Source: Candidatus Thiodiazotropha sp. (ex Monitilora ramsayi) (GTDB taxonomy: Bacteria; Pseudomonadota; Gammaproteobacteria; Chromatiales; Chromatiaceae). Taken from it: a stretch of 64,000 nucleotides of DNA. Under the pieces are notes generated by a model. It was not told where the DNA came from, did not search any database, and saw only the letters and a program-made list of their open reading frames with translations. Location: positions 124,001 through 188,000 of the forward strand of contig JAHXIO010000011.1 in the NCBI GenBank assembly GCA_025655595.1, in the 5' to 3' direction. Positions 56,278-64,000 of the stretch are shown piece after piece. How positions within the stretch are numbered: position 1 is the first letter of the stretch; the number at the start of each line of letters is the position of its first letter. Both the position numbers and the translations under genes were made by a program.

Positions 56278-57057
56278 ATGCATCTTTTTCCAGCAGTCGT
56301 TTTAGTACCATGCCTGTTCATCACTTCTGTCGCTGCCGACGAAAAGGCATCGCTTAGTAATGAAGATGACCGAATCAGCTACGCCATCGGACACCAGATC
56401 GGCGCCGACTTTAAAAAACAAAATGTTGATCTCGACAATCAGGCCATCACTCAGGGGATGGTGGATGGCCATATGGGAACAAGACCCATGATGGACCCCA
56501 AGGAGATGAGCCAGCGGCTGGTCAATCTGAAACGAAATATCACCGATGATACGAAAGCCAAGGCGCTCGAACGAATGAAAAAACGTCAGGCCGAGATGAA
56601 ACACAAGCGCGAAACCGGCAGGGAATTTCTCGCCGCCAATAAAGAGAAACCCAATGTCATCACTTCAGAGAACGGCATGCAATACAAGGTCATCACACCC
56701 GGCACTGGCACCTCTCCGCAACACACCGAAAGGGTCAAGATTCACTACAAGTCCAGCCGGCTGAATGGTCAGGTGATCAACAGCTCGCACTTGAAGGGAG
56801 AACCAGGCGTTTTTCCTGTTAACGGATTGATACCTGGCGCCACCGAAGCACTTAAAATGATGCAACCGGGGGCTAAATGGGAACTCTATCTCCCATCAAA
56901 GCTCGCCTATGGCCGCAAAGGGCCCTTTGCGCATGAAACCATTATCGTAGAAATGGAGTTGCTGGAGATTCTTCCACCGGATACCGCAGAAGCAACCCAA
57001 TCGCAAAATGATGAGCCTGTGGAGATGGATGATAGGGATGAGCACGCATCCCACTAA
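56278..57057 (+). CDS. Exported FKBP-type prolyl isomerase (Mip/FkpA-like), copy 1
   Basis: A 259-residue periplasmic protein. A signal peptide (about 1-20) is followed by the helical N-terminal dimerisation domain (ISYAIGHQIGADFKKQNVDL) and a C-terminal FKBP domain (about 130-235: VKIHYKSSRLNGQVINSS; LIPGATEALKMMQPGAKWEL). Some catalytic-pocket residues deviate, for example KSSRLNG where FDSS-containing loops are usual, so activity may be weak. An acidic tail with His follows. GGGGGAT lies eight bases before the ATG at 56278. Confidence 0.85.
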   Translation: MHLFPAVVLVPCLFITSVAADEKASLSNEDDRISYAIGHQIGADFKKQNVDLDNQAITQGMVDGHMGTRPMMDPKEMSQRLVNLKRNITDDTKAKALERMKKRQAEMKHKRETGREFLAANKEKPNVITSENGMQYKVITPGTGTSPQHTERVKIHYKSSRLNGQVINSSHLKGEPGVFPVNGLIPGATEALKMMQPGAKWELYLPSKLAYGRKGPFAHETIIVEMELLEILPPDTAEATQSQNDEPVEMDDRDEHASH

Positions 57058-57156
57058 GGTGATGGATTAGCTTACAAGGTAATCTGGTAGTGATTGATCA
57101 GCCGATAGCGACTGCTCATCTCCTCATTCTGAGCTGTTTCGGGAGGGACGAGTAGA

Positions 57157-57816
57157 CTACTCAGAGTGCTTATGTTTCTGCTGTTTCACTCGAATCTGCT
57201 TGAATTCATCCGGTATCTTGATGCGGTTGTCCGGGATGGGTTTATGCACTGCAGAAACAAATTTCAGGCTTTCTCCGTTTTCAAGACTTTGACTGTTGAT
57301 TGAAACCTGACGCTCATCCGGAGTGGTTGCAGCACCCCAATCCAGATCCATGCGCCGTGAGACCAGAAAGAGACGGGAGAGGGTTTTGGTCTTACGTTGG
57401 TTCAACCCAACGTCCTGACCCGGTACCATACAGTGAGTGGCTGCCGGTTTATCAGCATCCACTTCTTGAATCATATTACAGCGCACACCGGCTACGGCAC
57501 CCTTTTCACGCATGGGTGTCAGCTTCGGGACCACATCCTTGGGCCAATAGTACTTACCCATATGCGTCTGTCTGAAACTCTTATTCTTGTCATCGATCTC
57601 AAACATGATCATGCGCCCCGTGTCCATCAACGTGTAGTCGGGACCACCCTCGGCATCGCTATCGATTCTCAGCCAACGCCCCGTTATCGAAACAGTTCTT
57701 ATCTCCTTCTTGCCACCGGCACCCATTTTTTCAAAGGTCAGAATGGAATCGGCATGCGCAGCGCCCATGAGGCAGCAACTCAGTAGAACGGCAGCTTTAT
57801 TGATATAACCGGACAT
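57157..57816 (-). CDS. Unknown exported protein between two FKBP genes
   Basis: A 219-residue protein with a signal peptide cut after AHA (about residue 23). The mature part is beta-rich (SILTFEKMGAGGKKEIRTVS; YTLMDTGRMIMFEIDD), two Cys occur in VRCNMIQEVDADKPAATHCM, and the C-terminus is basic with His (KQQKHKHSE). The pattern recalls DUF4412-type periplasmic beta proteins. GGAG precedes the ATG at 57816; the frame is open to 57873 but the signal peptide begins at 57816. Confidence 0.65.
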   Translation of the reverse strand: MSGYINKAAVLLSCCLMGAAHADSILTFEKMGAGGKKEIRTVSITGRWLRIDSDAEGGPDYTLMDTGRMIMFEIDDKNKSFRQTHMGKYYWPKDVVPKLTPMREKGAVAGVRCNMIQEVDADKPAATHCMVPGQDVGLNQRKTKTLSRLFLVSRRMDLDWGAATTPDERQVSINSQSLENGESLKFVSAVHKPIPDNRIKIPDEFKQIRVKQQKHKHSE

Positions 57817-57873
57817 CTTTAATCTCCAATGATCAAGCCTTGATCGTGAATGGGTAATCCCAATTCCCTTCAA

Positions 57874-58204
57874 TACATCATGTTTTTTTCATGGAATCAA
57901 TCTTAATACCGATTGATTCCGACACACAGAGCCTAATTACATACTTGTCTATCTCTGGATACTCAATAGTACCCATATCTGTAAGTCACAAAGCATTGAC
58001 CATAACAGCGTGACTCGTTAAACAATCTGCGCTTCTTGGGTAATTTATTCGTAAGATCAATTCGGTTTTTCTTTCAGCCACGAATCCCTGTTAGAATGAT
58101 GTGATTGTTTGACATAAGACTCAGATACAGAAAAGAATTTTTTTCAAAATTACAATAAAACGTCCGATATAAAATCAGCATCAGATCACCAGGAAAATAG
58201 ATCT
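57874..58204. other. Divergent intergenic region before FKBP copy 2
   Basis: A consensus -35 TTGACA at 58109-58114 is followed after 18 bases by AAGAAT (58133-58138; four of six -10 matches), 60-70 bp before the second FKBP gene. The other half should carry the promoter of the divergent gene at 57816. I see no gene in this 331-bp stretch. Confidence 0.45.
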
Positions 58205-58903
58205 ATGAAGACGCGTACCTTATTCTTTCTATTTCTCCCTCTTGCCTCTCTTACAGCGATGGCAGAAGAACAAGTCACTCTCCCCGACGATACCGCCAAG
58301 ATTAACTATAGCGTCGGTTATCAGATTGGAAGCGACTTTAAATATCAGGACATTGAGATCAGGCCTGAGGCTGTCATCCAAGGTATACGGGATGCCCTAA
58401 GCGAAAACGAAAGCCAGATGACACCCTCTGAAATGAAACAGGTGATGGTGGATCTCGGTAAACGCCTGGCCGAGAAAAAGCGGGAACTCAGAAAGGCACG
58501 CTTGAATGAACTTCTGGAGAAGAGTAAAGCCTTCCATCATGAGAACAAGGACAACCCTGACATCACCACAACGGAGAGCGGATTGCAGTACCGCATCATC
58601 GAACAGGGACGGGGAACACCTCCGGGTAAAAACGACAAAGTACTGGTTCACTATAGCGGCAAGCTGCTCGACGGCTCGGTTTTTGACAGTTCCATCAATC
58701 GTGGCAAGCCAGCCAGTTTCCGTGTCGATGGTGTCATCAAGGGCTGGACTGAAGCGCTGCAACTGATGAAACAGGGTGATCGCTGGCAGCTGTTCATCCC
58801 GCCTGACCTGGCGTATAGAGAGAAAGGGGCGCCACCAAGGATCCCACCCCACAGTACGCTGATTTTCGATGTGGAATTGATCTCCATCGAGAGAAGCAAA
58901 TAA
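58205..58903 (+). CDS. Exported FKBP-type prolyl isomerase (Mip/FkpA-like), copy 2
   Basis: A 232-residue periplasmic isomerase and chaperone. A signal peptide ends at TAMA (about 20); an N-terminal dimerisation helix pair (INYSVGYQIGSDFKYQDIEI) and a full FKBP domain (about 125-230) follow. Catalytic-pocket motifs are standard here: VHYSGKLLDGSVFDSS, GVIKGWTEALQLMKQGDRW, FIPPDLAYREKG, LIFDVELISI. It is clearly related to the copy at 56278 and is probably the more active one. AGGAAAA lies before the ATG. Confidence 0.92.
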   Translation: MKTRTLFFLFLPLASLTAMAEEQVTLPDDTAKINYSVGYQIGSDFKYQDIEIRPEAVIQGIRDALSENESQMTPSEMKQVMVDLGKRLAEKKRELRKARLNELLEKSKAFHHENKDNPDITTTESGLQYRIIEQGRGTPPGKNDKVLVHYSGKLLDGSVFDSSINRGKPASFRVDGVIKGWTEALQLMKQGDRWQLFIPPDLAYREKGAPPRIPPHSTLIFDVELISIERSK

Positions 58904-58988
58904 AACAAATGAAGATGGATGGCAAAGGAAGGCCGTTAACAACCAAACATAGACGACCGAAACACTCACGATTTTGCAGGACTAGCGC

Positions 58989-60986
58989 ATGGAAATCTTG
59001 ACATTACCCACTCCTAAAAACAGGGCCATGATCACGATCCTTGCCGGCTGGTTATGTTTAGTTTGTTCGCATGCAGTGGGTGACACACTTTCGACAACAG
59101 AATCGCTTTCCGGACATCAACACGATCACATGACCGGTGTTGACGACCATAGTAATCACAATGGCAAAACCTACAGTTGCCCTATGCATCCCGGGGAGAC
59201 CAGCCACGAACCCGGCAAGTGCAGTATTTGCGGCATGTTCCTGGTTGAACAATCAAATCCAGTAGAGACATCACTCGATCATTCCATGCCAGCGATGCCG
59301 GTCATGCATGATCAGACCGATCACCAGACACTGTATGTCTGTCCCATGCATCCACAAGAAACCAGTCACGAACCCGGCAGATGCGGTATCTGCGGGATGT
59401 TCCTGGTCAAACAGGAACCATCAACCGATCATCCTGCTTCGATGTCAAACAATGAATCCCGCTCGCAGATGAAAACGATGGATTCGATGACACATTCAAA
59501 CAGCGCGCCACACCAAATGGAGATGTCGGGGGCAGCGCATAAAACCAAGCGCTTTTGGGATAGCGAGCAGACTCCCGAATTGTTGCGCGTTGGAGATAAT
59601 CTCGAGGAAACGAAAGAACAGAGTCAGCTTGTCCGGGCCAAACGCATGAGCGCCGATGATGCCGCGAGCGCGAAGCCTCGGGCCATGGAAGATGATCATG
59701 CAGGTCACAACCATGACCACACAGGCACTACCTATGTTTGTCCAATGCATCCACAGATCGTCAGTGAGGACCCCGATGCCGCCTGTCCGATTTGCGGTAT
59801 GGATCTGGTTGAGAAAATCATACCGACTGCCGCCGCTGAGATCAGTGAACCGAAGGATGAGACCTACATCTGCCCGATGCATCCTCAAATCATCACTCAC
59901 GATGCAGATTCCAGTTGCCCTATCTGCGGCATGGATCTGGTACCCGTGGCAGCAGCACTTGAATCACAGGGAAACGAACAACCCCAGGTCTTTCTCGAAA
60001 GTGCCGTCATACAAAACATGGGGATTCGTACGGTGACTGTGGAACGGGGAAATCTTCAAAAGTCGATAAAAACCCAGGGCAAAGTGGCGCCAGACGATGA
60101 ACGAACCCACTATATTCACCCAAGAGCCGGGGGCTGGGTTGAACGAGTCTATCCCATCGCCGAGGGAGACCGCATAGAGCGCAAAGAGGAGTTGGCCGAT
60201 TTCTACTCACCCTGGATCAACCGGGCGCAACTCGATTTCATTACCGCACTCGAGGAGTTCAATCTGGTCTCCTTTGAACCCACCCGGCGCGCAGAACTCG
60301 ACGCCAAAATCGATTCTCACCGGAATACATTGAGATCCCTCAAAGTCCCGCCTATGGACCTGATGCGGATTGAAAAGAGCCGTAAAGTGCTCAACACGAT
60401 ACAGATTACCGCGCCCGCCGGTGGCTGGATCACCGAGTTGAATGTGAGTGACGGAACCTATGTGGAGCCCTATCAGTCGATGTTCACCATCGTCGATCTG
60501 AGTCAGGTTTGGGTGATGGTCGATATCTTTGAGCACCAGGCGCCCTGGATCAGAAAGGGGCAACAGGTCACTATCACGACCCCGGCGATTCCGGGCAGGG
60601 AGTGGACCGGAGCGGTGGAATTCATCTATCCGGAAGTCAATCCGGTGACCCGTACGCTACGCGCACGAATAGAAGTACCCAATCCGGGCGATGCACTGCT
60701 GTTGAATATGTTCGTGCAGGTGGATCTCTCTGAAGGCGCGGCAAAAAAGGATGTAGTGACCGTACCCCGCGAGTCGATCATTCTGACCGGTGAGCGCGAG
60801 ATTATCGTCAAGTTCATGGGCAAGGGACATTTCCAGCCGGTAGAGGTAAGGACCGGTCTTTGGGGTGACAGCCAGGTGGAGATTCTCGAGGGTATCAATG
60901 ATGGAGACGAGATCGTTGTCTCCGGTCAGTTCCTAATCGATTCGGAATCGAATATCCAGAGCAGCTTACTGCGCATGTCGGAGTAG
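58989..60986 (+). CDS. cusB: CusB-type adaptor with four heavy-metal-binding modules
   Basis: A 665-residue periplasmic adaptor of a Cu(I)/Ag(I) efflux system. After a signal segment (about 15-32) come four repeats of the heavy-metal-binding domain, each starting CPMHP and ending CGM: residues 62-87, 116-141, 249-275 and 293-319. The first two share TSHEPG-C-ICGMFLV; the last two share D-D-CPICGMDLV. A His/Met-rich and charged linker (about 142-248) separates the pairs. The adaptor body (about 335-650) has the CusB pattern with a lipoyl half ITAPAGGWITELNVSDGTYV and a short helical hairpin. The cusA start lies five bases after the stop. Confidence 0.92.
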   Translation: MEILTLPTPKNRAMITILAGWLCLVCSHAVGDTLSTTESLSGHQHDHMTGVDDHSNHNGKTYSCPMHPGETSHEPGKCSICGMFLVEQSNPVETSLDHSMPAMPVMHDQTDHQTLYVCPMHPQETSHEPGRCGICGMFLVKQEPSTDHPASMSNNESRSQMKTMDSMTHSNSAPHQMEMSGAAHKTKRFWDSEQTPELLRVGDNLEETKEQSQLVRAKRMSADDAASAKPRAMEDDHAGHNHDHTGTTYVCPMHPQIVSEDPDAACPICGMDLVEKIIPTAAAEISEPKDETYICPMHPQIITHDADSSCPICGMDLVPVAAALESQGNEQPQVFLESAVIQNMGIRTVTVERGNLQKSIKTQGKVAPDDERTHYIHPRAGGWVERVYPIAEGDRIERKEELADFYSPWINRAQLDFITALEEFNLVSFEPTRRAELDAKIDSHRNTLRSLKVPPMDLMRIEKSRKVLNTIQITAPAGGWITELNVSDGTYVEPYQSMFTIVDLSQVWVMVDIFEHQAPWIRKGQQVTITTPAIPGREWTGAVEFIYPEVNPVTRTLRARIEVPNPGDALLLNMFVQVDLSEGAAKKDVVTVPRESIILTGEREIIVKFMGKGHFQPVEVRTGLWGDSQVEILEGINDGDEIVVSGQFLIDSESNIQSSLLRMSE

Positions 60987-60991
60987 TATTG

Positions 60992-63900
60992 ATGCCTGCG
61001 CAGTTAATACGCTGGTCGATTGAAAACCGGGTACTGGTCCTGCTGGCCAGTCTCGTTATCGGCATCTGGGGATGGAACTCACTGCGCCAGGTGCCGCTTG
61101 ATGCCATTCCAGACCTTTCCGACGTTCAGATCATAATCCGGGCGAATTATGCCGGCCAGTCACCACAGGTGGTTGAAGATCAGGTCACTTATCCCATCAC
61201 CACTACCATGCTCTCTGTACCGAAAGCGAAAGCGGTACGCGGTTACTCCTTTTTCGGGGATGCCTATATCTATGTGATCTTCGAGGATGGGACGGACATA
61301 TACTGGGCACGCAGCCGGGTACTTGAATATCTCAATCAGGTCAGCTCAGATCTGCCACAAGGCGTACAACCAAAACTGGGACCTGATGCTTCCGGTGTCG
61401 GTTGGATATATAGCTATGCGCTCATCGATACCGGTAACCAACACGATCTCGCACAACTTCGAACGCTCCAAGACTGGTTTCTGAAGTTTGAACTACAGAG
61501 CGTTCCCGGCGTTTCCGAAGTCGCCAGCGTGGGCGGCATGGTCAAGCAATATCAGATCATTCTCAGCCCGGAAAAGATGCGTGCGCTGGGTATCCCCCTC
61601 TCTCAGGTAATTACTGCCGTGCAACGGGCAAACCGCGAAGTCGGTGGCTCCGTTATTGAGCAGGGTGAAGCAGAACTGATGCTGAGGACACGCGGCTATT
61701 TAAAATCGCTGGAGGATATCCGTCATATCCCCATCGACATTGCTGACGAGAGCATCCCCATTCTGTTGCAGGATATCGCCCATATCCAGATCGGTCCCGA
61801 AATGAGACGAGTCGTTGCCGACCTTGATGGCATGGGTGAGGTGACTGGCGGTATTGTGGTAATGCGCCACGGTGAAAATGCACTGTCAACCATTCGGAAG
61901 GTCAAGTCCAAGCTTGAACAACTCAAAGCCGGTCTGCCGGAAGGGGTAGAAATCGTCGAGACCTATGACCGGTCCACACTGATCGAGGAGAGTGTCGACA
62001 ACCTCAACAATAAGCTGGTACAGGAGTTCCTGGTTGTTGCGGCCGTCTGCCTGCTTTTCCTCTTCCATATCCGCTCGGCATTCGTGGCGGTTGTAACGCT
62101 GCCTTTGGGCATACTCATCGCATTCATCATCATGCGTCACCAAGGCATCAATGCGAACATCATGTCCCTCGGCGGTATCGCGATTGCGATCGGCACCATG
62201 GTCGATGCCGCCATCGTGATGATCGAAAACACTCACCGCCGGCTTGAACAGGCAGGCAGACACATTTCACGGGATGAACACTGGTCGGTTGTCCTGCAAG
62301 CGGCGCAACAGGTTGGGCCCGCTCTCTTTTATTCTCTATTGATCATCACCCTGAGCTTTCTCCCGGTACTCGCCCTGGAGGGGCAGGAAGGCAGGTTATT
62401 CGGCCCGTTGGTATATACCAAGACTTATGCAATGGCTGCATCCGCTGGTCTGGCAATCACACTGGTGCCGGTACTTATGGGTTATCTGCTGAAAGGTCGT
62501 ATCCCGGCCGAAAACACCAATCCATTGACTTGGTTTCTGGTTGGCATCTATCGACCGATGCTCAAGTTTGTATTGCTGTTACCCAAAACATCACTGCTTG
62601 TCGCTCTGATGACAGTTATCACTCTACTCATACCTCTGTATGGCATAGGTGGTGTCTTGGAGCCTTTGAAGTGGCCTCTACAACTCACTGCAACGGGTGG
62701 TATCAGCAGTAGCGAAACCCTCATTGAAAAAATTGAGGATACTCAAAATAGTCTCAGACGTAACTGGAGCCGTTTATTTTCAGAGTCAGACACGATGCGA
62801 CGTGTAGGCAGAGGCCTCGGCTCCGAGTTTATGCCGGACCTCTTTGAGGGGGATCTGATGTACATGCCGACCACCCTACCGGGACTCTCCATCGGTAAGG
62901 CACAGGAGCTATTGCAACAGACCGACCGCTTGATTAAAACGATCCCGGAAGTCGAACGCGTTTTTGGTAAAATTGGCCGGGCCGACACGGCTACCGATCC
63001 CGCGCCATTGACCATGATCGAGACCATTATTCAACTGAAACCAAAGTCTGTATGGCGCGAAGGTATTGCCTTGCAGGACATCATCGATGACTTGGATCGT
63101 ACGGTGAAATTCCCCGGCCTGACAAATGCCTGGCTGATGCCGATCAAAACCAGAATCGACATGCTTTCGACGGGTATCAAAACCCCCATCGGGATAAAAG
63201 TATCCGGCCCCGACCTACACACAATTGAACGAATCGGGAGAGAGATCGAAAAGGCGTTGGCAACACTGCCGGAGACGCGATCCGCCTTCTCCGACAGGGT
63301 TGTTGCCGGCCGCTACATCGAGATTCACCCGGACCGGCTCCAAGCTGCGCGTCTCGGTATCAATATCGATGACATCAATCTGACAGTCAGTGCTGCCGTT
63401 GGCGGTATCAATATCAGCGAGACTGTCGAGGGCCTCGAACGCTACCCCATCAATATTCGCTTTCCACGAGAACAGCGAGACGACATTAGGAAACTGAGTG
63501 AGTTACCGATGGTGACACCATCAGGCGCTCAAGTTCCCCTGTCACAGGTTGCCAGCGTGAAGGTTGTCGACGGTCCACCGCTTATAAAGACGGAAAATGC
63601 ACGCCTCAACGGCTGGACCTTCATCGACATCGCCGACAACGATATCGGCAGCTATATCGCCAAGGGGCGGGAAGTGCTGAATGAAAGAATTCAGCTACCA
63701 ACCGGTTACGCCATCACCTGGACCGGACAATACGAATATATGCTGCGTGCAGAAGCCAAACTAAAACAGCTGATACCCATGCTGTTGATTATTATCTTTG
63801 GTCTGCTCTATCTGATTTTCAAGCGTTTCTCCGAAACGGTCATTGTGATGCTGAGCATACCCTTCGCCTTACTCGGCGGTTTCTGGTTTGTCCTCTTTTT

Positions 63901-64000
63901 GGGCTACAACCTGTCGGTTGCGGTAGCCGTCGGCTTCATTGCGCTGGCCGGTATCGCTACCGAATTCGGTGTTGTCATGCTGATCTATCTGAACAACGCC
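60992..64000 (+). CDS. cusA: CusA-type Cu(I)/Ag(I) RND pump, 3' end cut by the window
   Basis: The first 1003 residues of a copper/silver RND pump, open to the window edge. The motif GTMVDAAIVMIENTHRRLE is at 401-419, with Asp405 of the proton relay; Glu991 (TEFGVVML) is also in place. Three Met match the periplasmic copper triad of E. coli CusA: Met625 (DLMYMP), Met675 (PLTMIE) and Met724 (RIDMLS), all shifted by 52 from E. coli 573, 623 and 672. An extra segment of 52 residues therefore lies between Asp405 and Met625, probably around 555-608. It starts five bases after cusB. Confidence 0.95.
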   Translation, partial: MPAQLIRWSIENRVLVLLASLVIGIWGWNSLRQVPLDAIPDLSDVQIIIRANYAGQSPQVVEDQVTYPITTTMLSVPKAKAVRGYSFFGDAYIYVIFEDGTDIYWARSRVLEYLNQVSSDLPQGVQPKLGPDASGVGWIYSYALIDTGNQHDLAQLRTLQDWFLKFELQSVPGVSEVASVGGMVKQYQIILSPEKMRALGIPLSQVITAVQRANREVGGSVIEQGEAELMLRTRGYLKSLEDIRHIPIDIADESIPILLQDIAHIQIGPEMRRVVADLDGMGEVTGGIVVMRHGENALSTIRKVKSKLEQLKAGLPEGVEIVETYDRSTLIEESVDNLNNKLVQEFLVVAAVCLLFLFHIRSAFVAVVTLPLGILIAFIIMRHQGINANIMSLGGIAIAIGTMVDAAIVMIENTHRRLEQAGRHISRDEHWSVVLQAAQQVGPALFYSLLIITLSFLPVLALEGQEGRLFGPLVYTKTYAMAASAGLAITLVPVLMGYLLKGRIPAENTNPLTWFLVGIYRPMLKFVLLLPKTSLLVALMTVITLLIPLYGIGGVLEPLKWPLQLTATGGISSSETLIEKIEDTQNSLRRNWSRLFSESDTMRRVGRGLGSEFMPDLFEGDLMYMPTTLPGLSIGKAQELLQQTDRLIKTIPEVERVFGKIGRADTATDPAPLTMIETIIQLKPKSVWREGIALQDIIDDLDRTVKFPGLTNAWLMPIKTRIDMLSTGIKTPIGIKVSGPDLHTIERIGREIEKALATLPETRSAFSDRVVAGRYIEIHPDRLQAARLGINIDDINLTVSAAVGGINISETVEGLERYPINIRFPREQRDDIRKLSELPMVTPSGAQVPLSQVASVKVVDGPPLIKTENARLNGWTFIDIADNDIGSYIAKGREVLNERIQLPTGYAITWTGQYEYMLRAEAKLKQLIPMLLIIIFGLLYLIFKRFSETVIVMLSIPFALLGGFWFVLFLGYNLSVAVAVGFIALAGIATEFGVVMLIYLNNA

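Overview
The window is a chromosomal segment of a gammaproteobacterium. The evidence is the recR-ybaB-dnaX order, a complete sdhCDAB-sdhE locus, a 4.5S-type SRP RNA, hspQ, and TRAP dicarboxylate genes with a DctB/DctD pair. The many c-di-GMP proteins, the heme and hemerythrin O2-binding proteins and the two metal-efflux RND systems fit a redox-zone bacterium, for example a sulfur oxidiser of the Chromatiales/Sedimenticolaceae type. That last placement is an impression, not something I can prove from the sequence. There are no tRNA, rRNA, CRISPR or phage genes, and no intact insertion sequence.

Layout. 0-5 kb: an ECF sigma factor with a probable anti-sigma partner cut by the window edge, a von Willebrand lipoprotein, a MidA-type methyltransferase, a pteridine-reductase-like SDR and a DUF2452 protein. 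5-14.4 kb: glutamate dehydrogenase, then a CzcCBA metal-efflux operon led by a His-rich small protein and followed by a lipoprotein, a c'-like cytochrome and a decayed CDF transporter. 14.5-20.9 kb: two large GGDEF-EAL proteins, each followed by a convergent HIT gene; the first HIT gene is a pseudogene. 20.9-23.6 kb: recR, ybaB, dnaX.

23.8-28.5 kb holds the most unusual locus. It encodes a TPR-like protein, a receiver-like protein, a Ras-like small GTPase, two Roadblock-type proteins, a stand-alone protoglobin and a stand-alone CZB zinc-binding protein, all in one direction. I read it as a candidate gas- and metal-responsive small-GTPase switch. 28.7-34.8 kb: succinate dehydrogenase and malic enzyme, with two copies of an AT-rich repeat inserted around and inside the sdh operon.

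34.9-38.6 kb: a dctPQM TRAP transporter plus a universal stress protein, behind a well-formed sigma54 promoter with a perfect palindrome about 110 bp upstream. The likely regulators DctB/DctD lie at 45.4-48.7 kb. 38.9-45.4 kb: a coiled-coil protein, a hemerythrin with an FNR-type box, and a housekeeping run (ybaK, pqiA-like, amidohydrolase, DUF3465, hspQ, DUF3581). 48.7-52.9 kb: SRP RNA and tesA/ybbA/ybbP.

53-64 kb is a copper/periplasm region: an 876-residue multicopper oxidase, two secreted FKBP prolyl isomerases around an unknown secreted protein, and CusB-CusA. CusB carries four tandem heavy-metal-binding modules. CusA has the copper methionine triad but is 52 residues longer than E. coli CusA, and it is cut by the window end.
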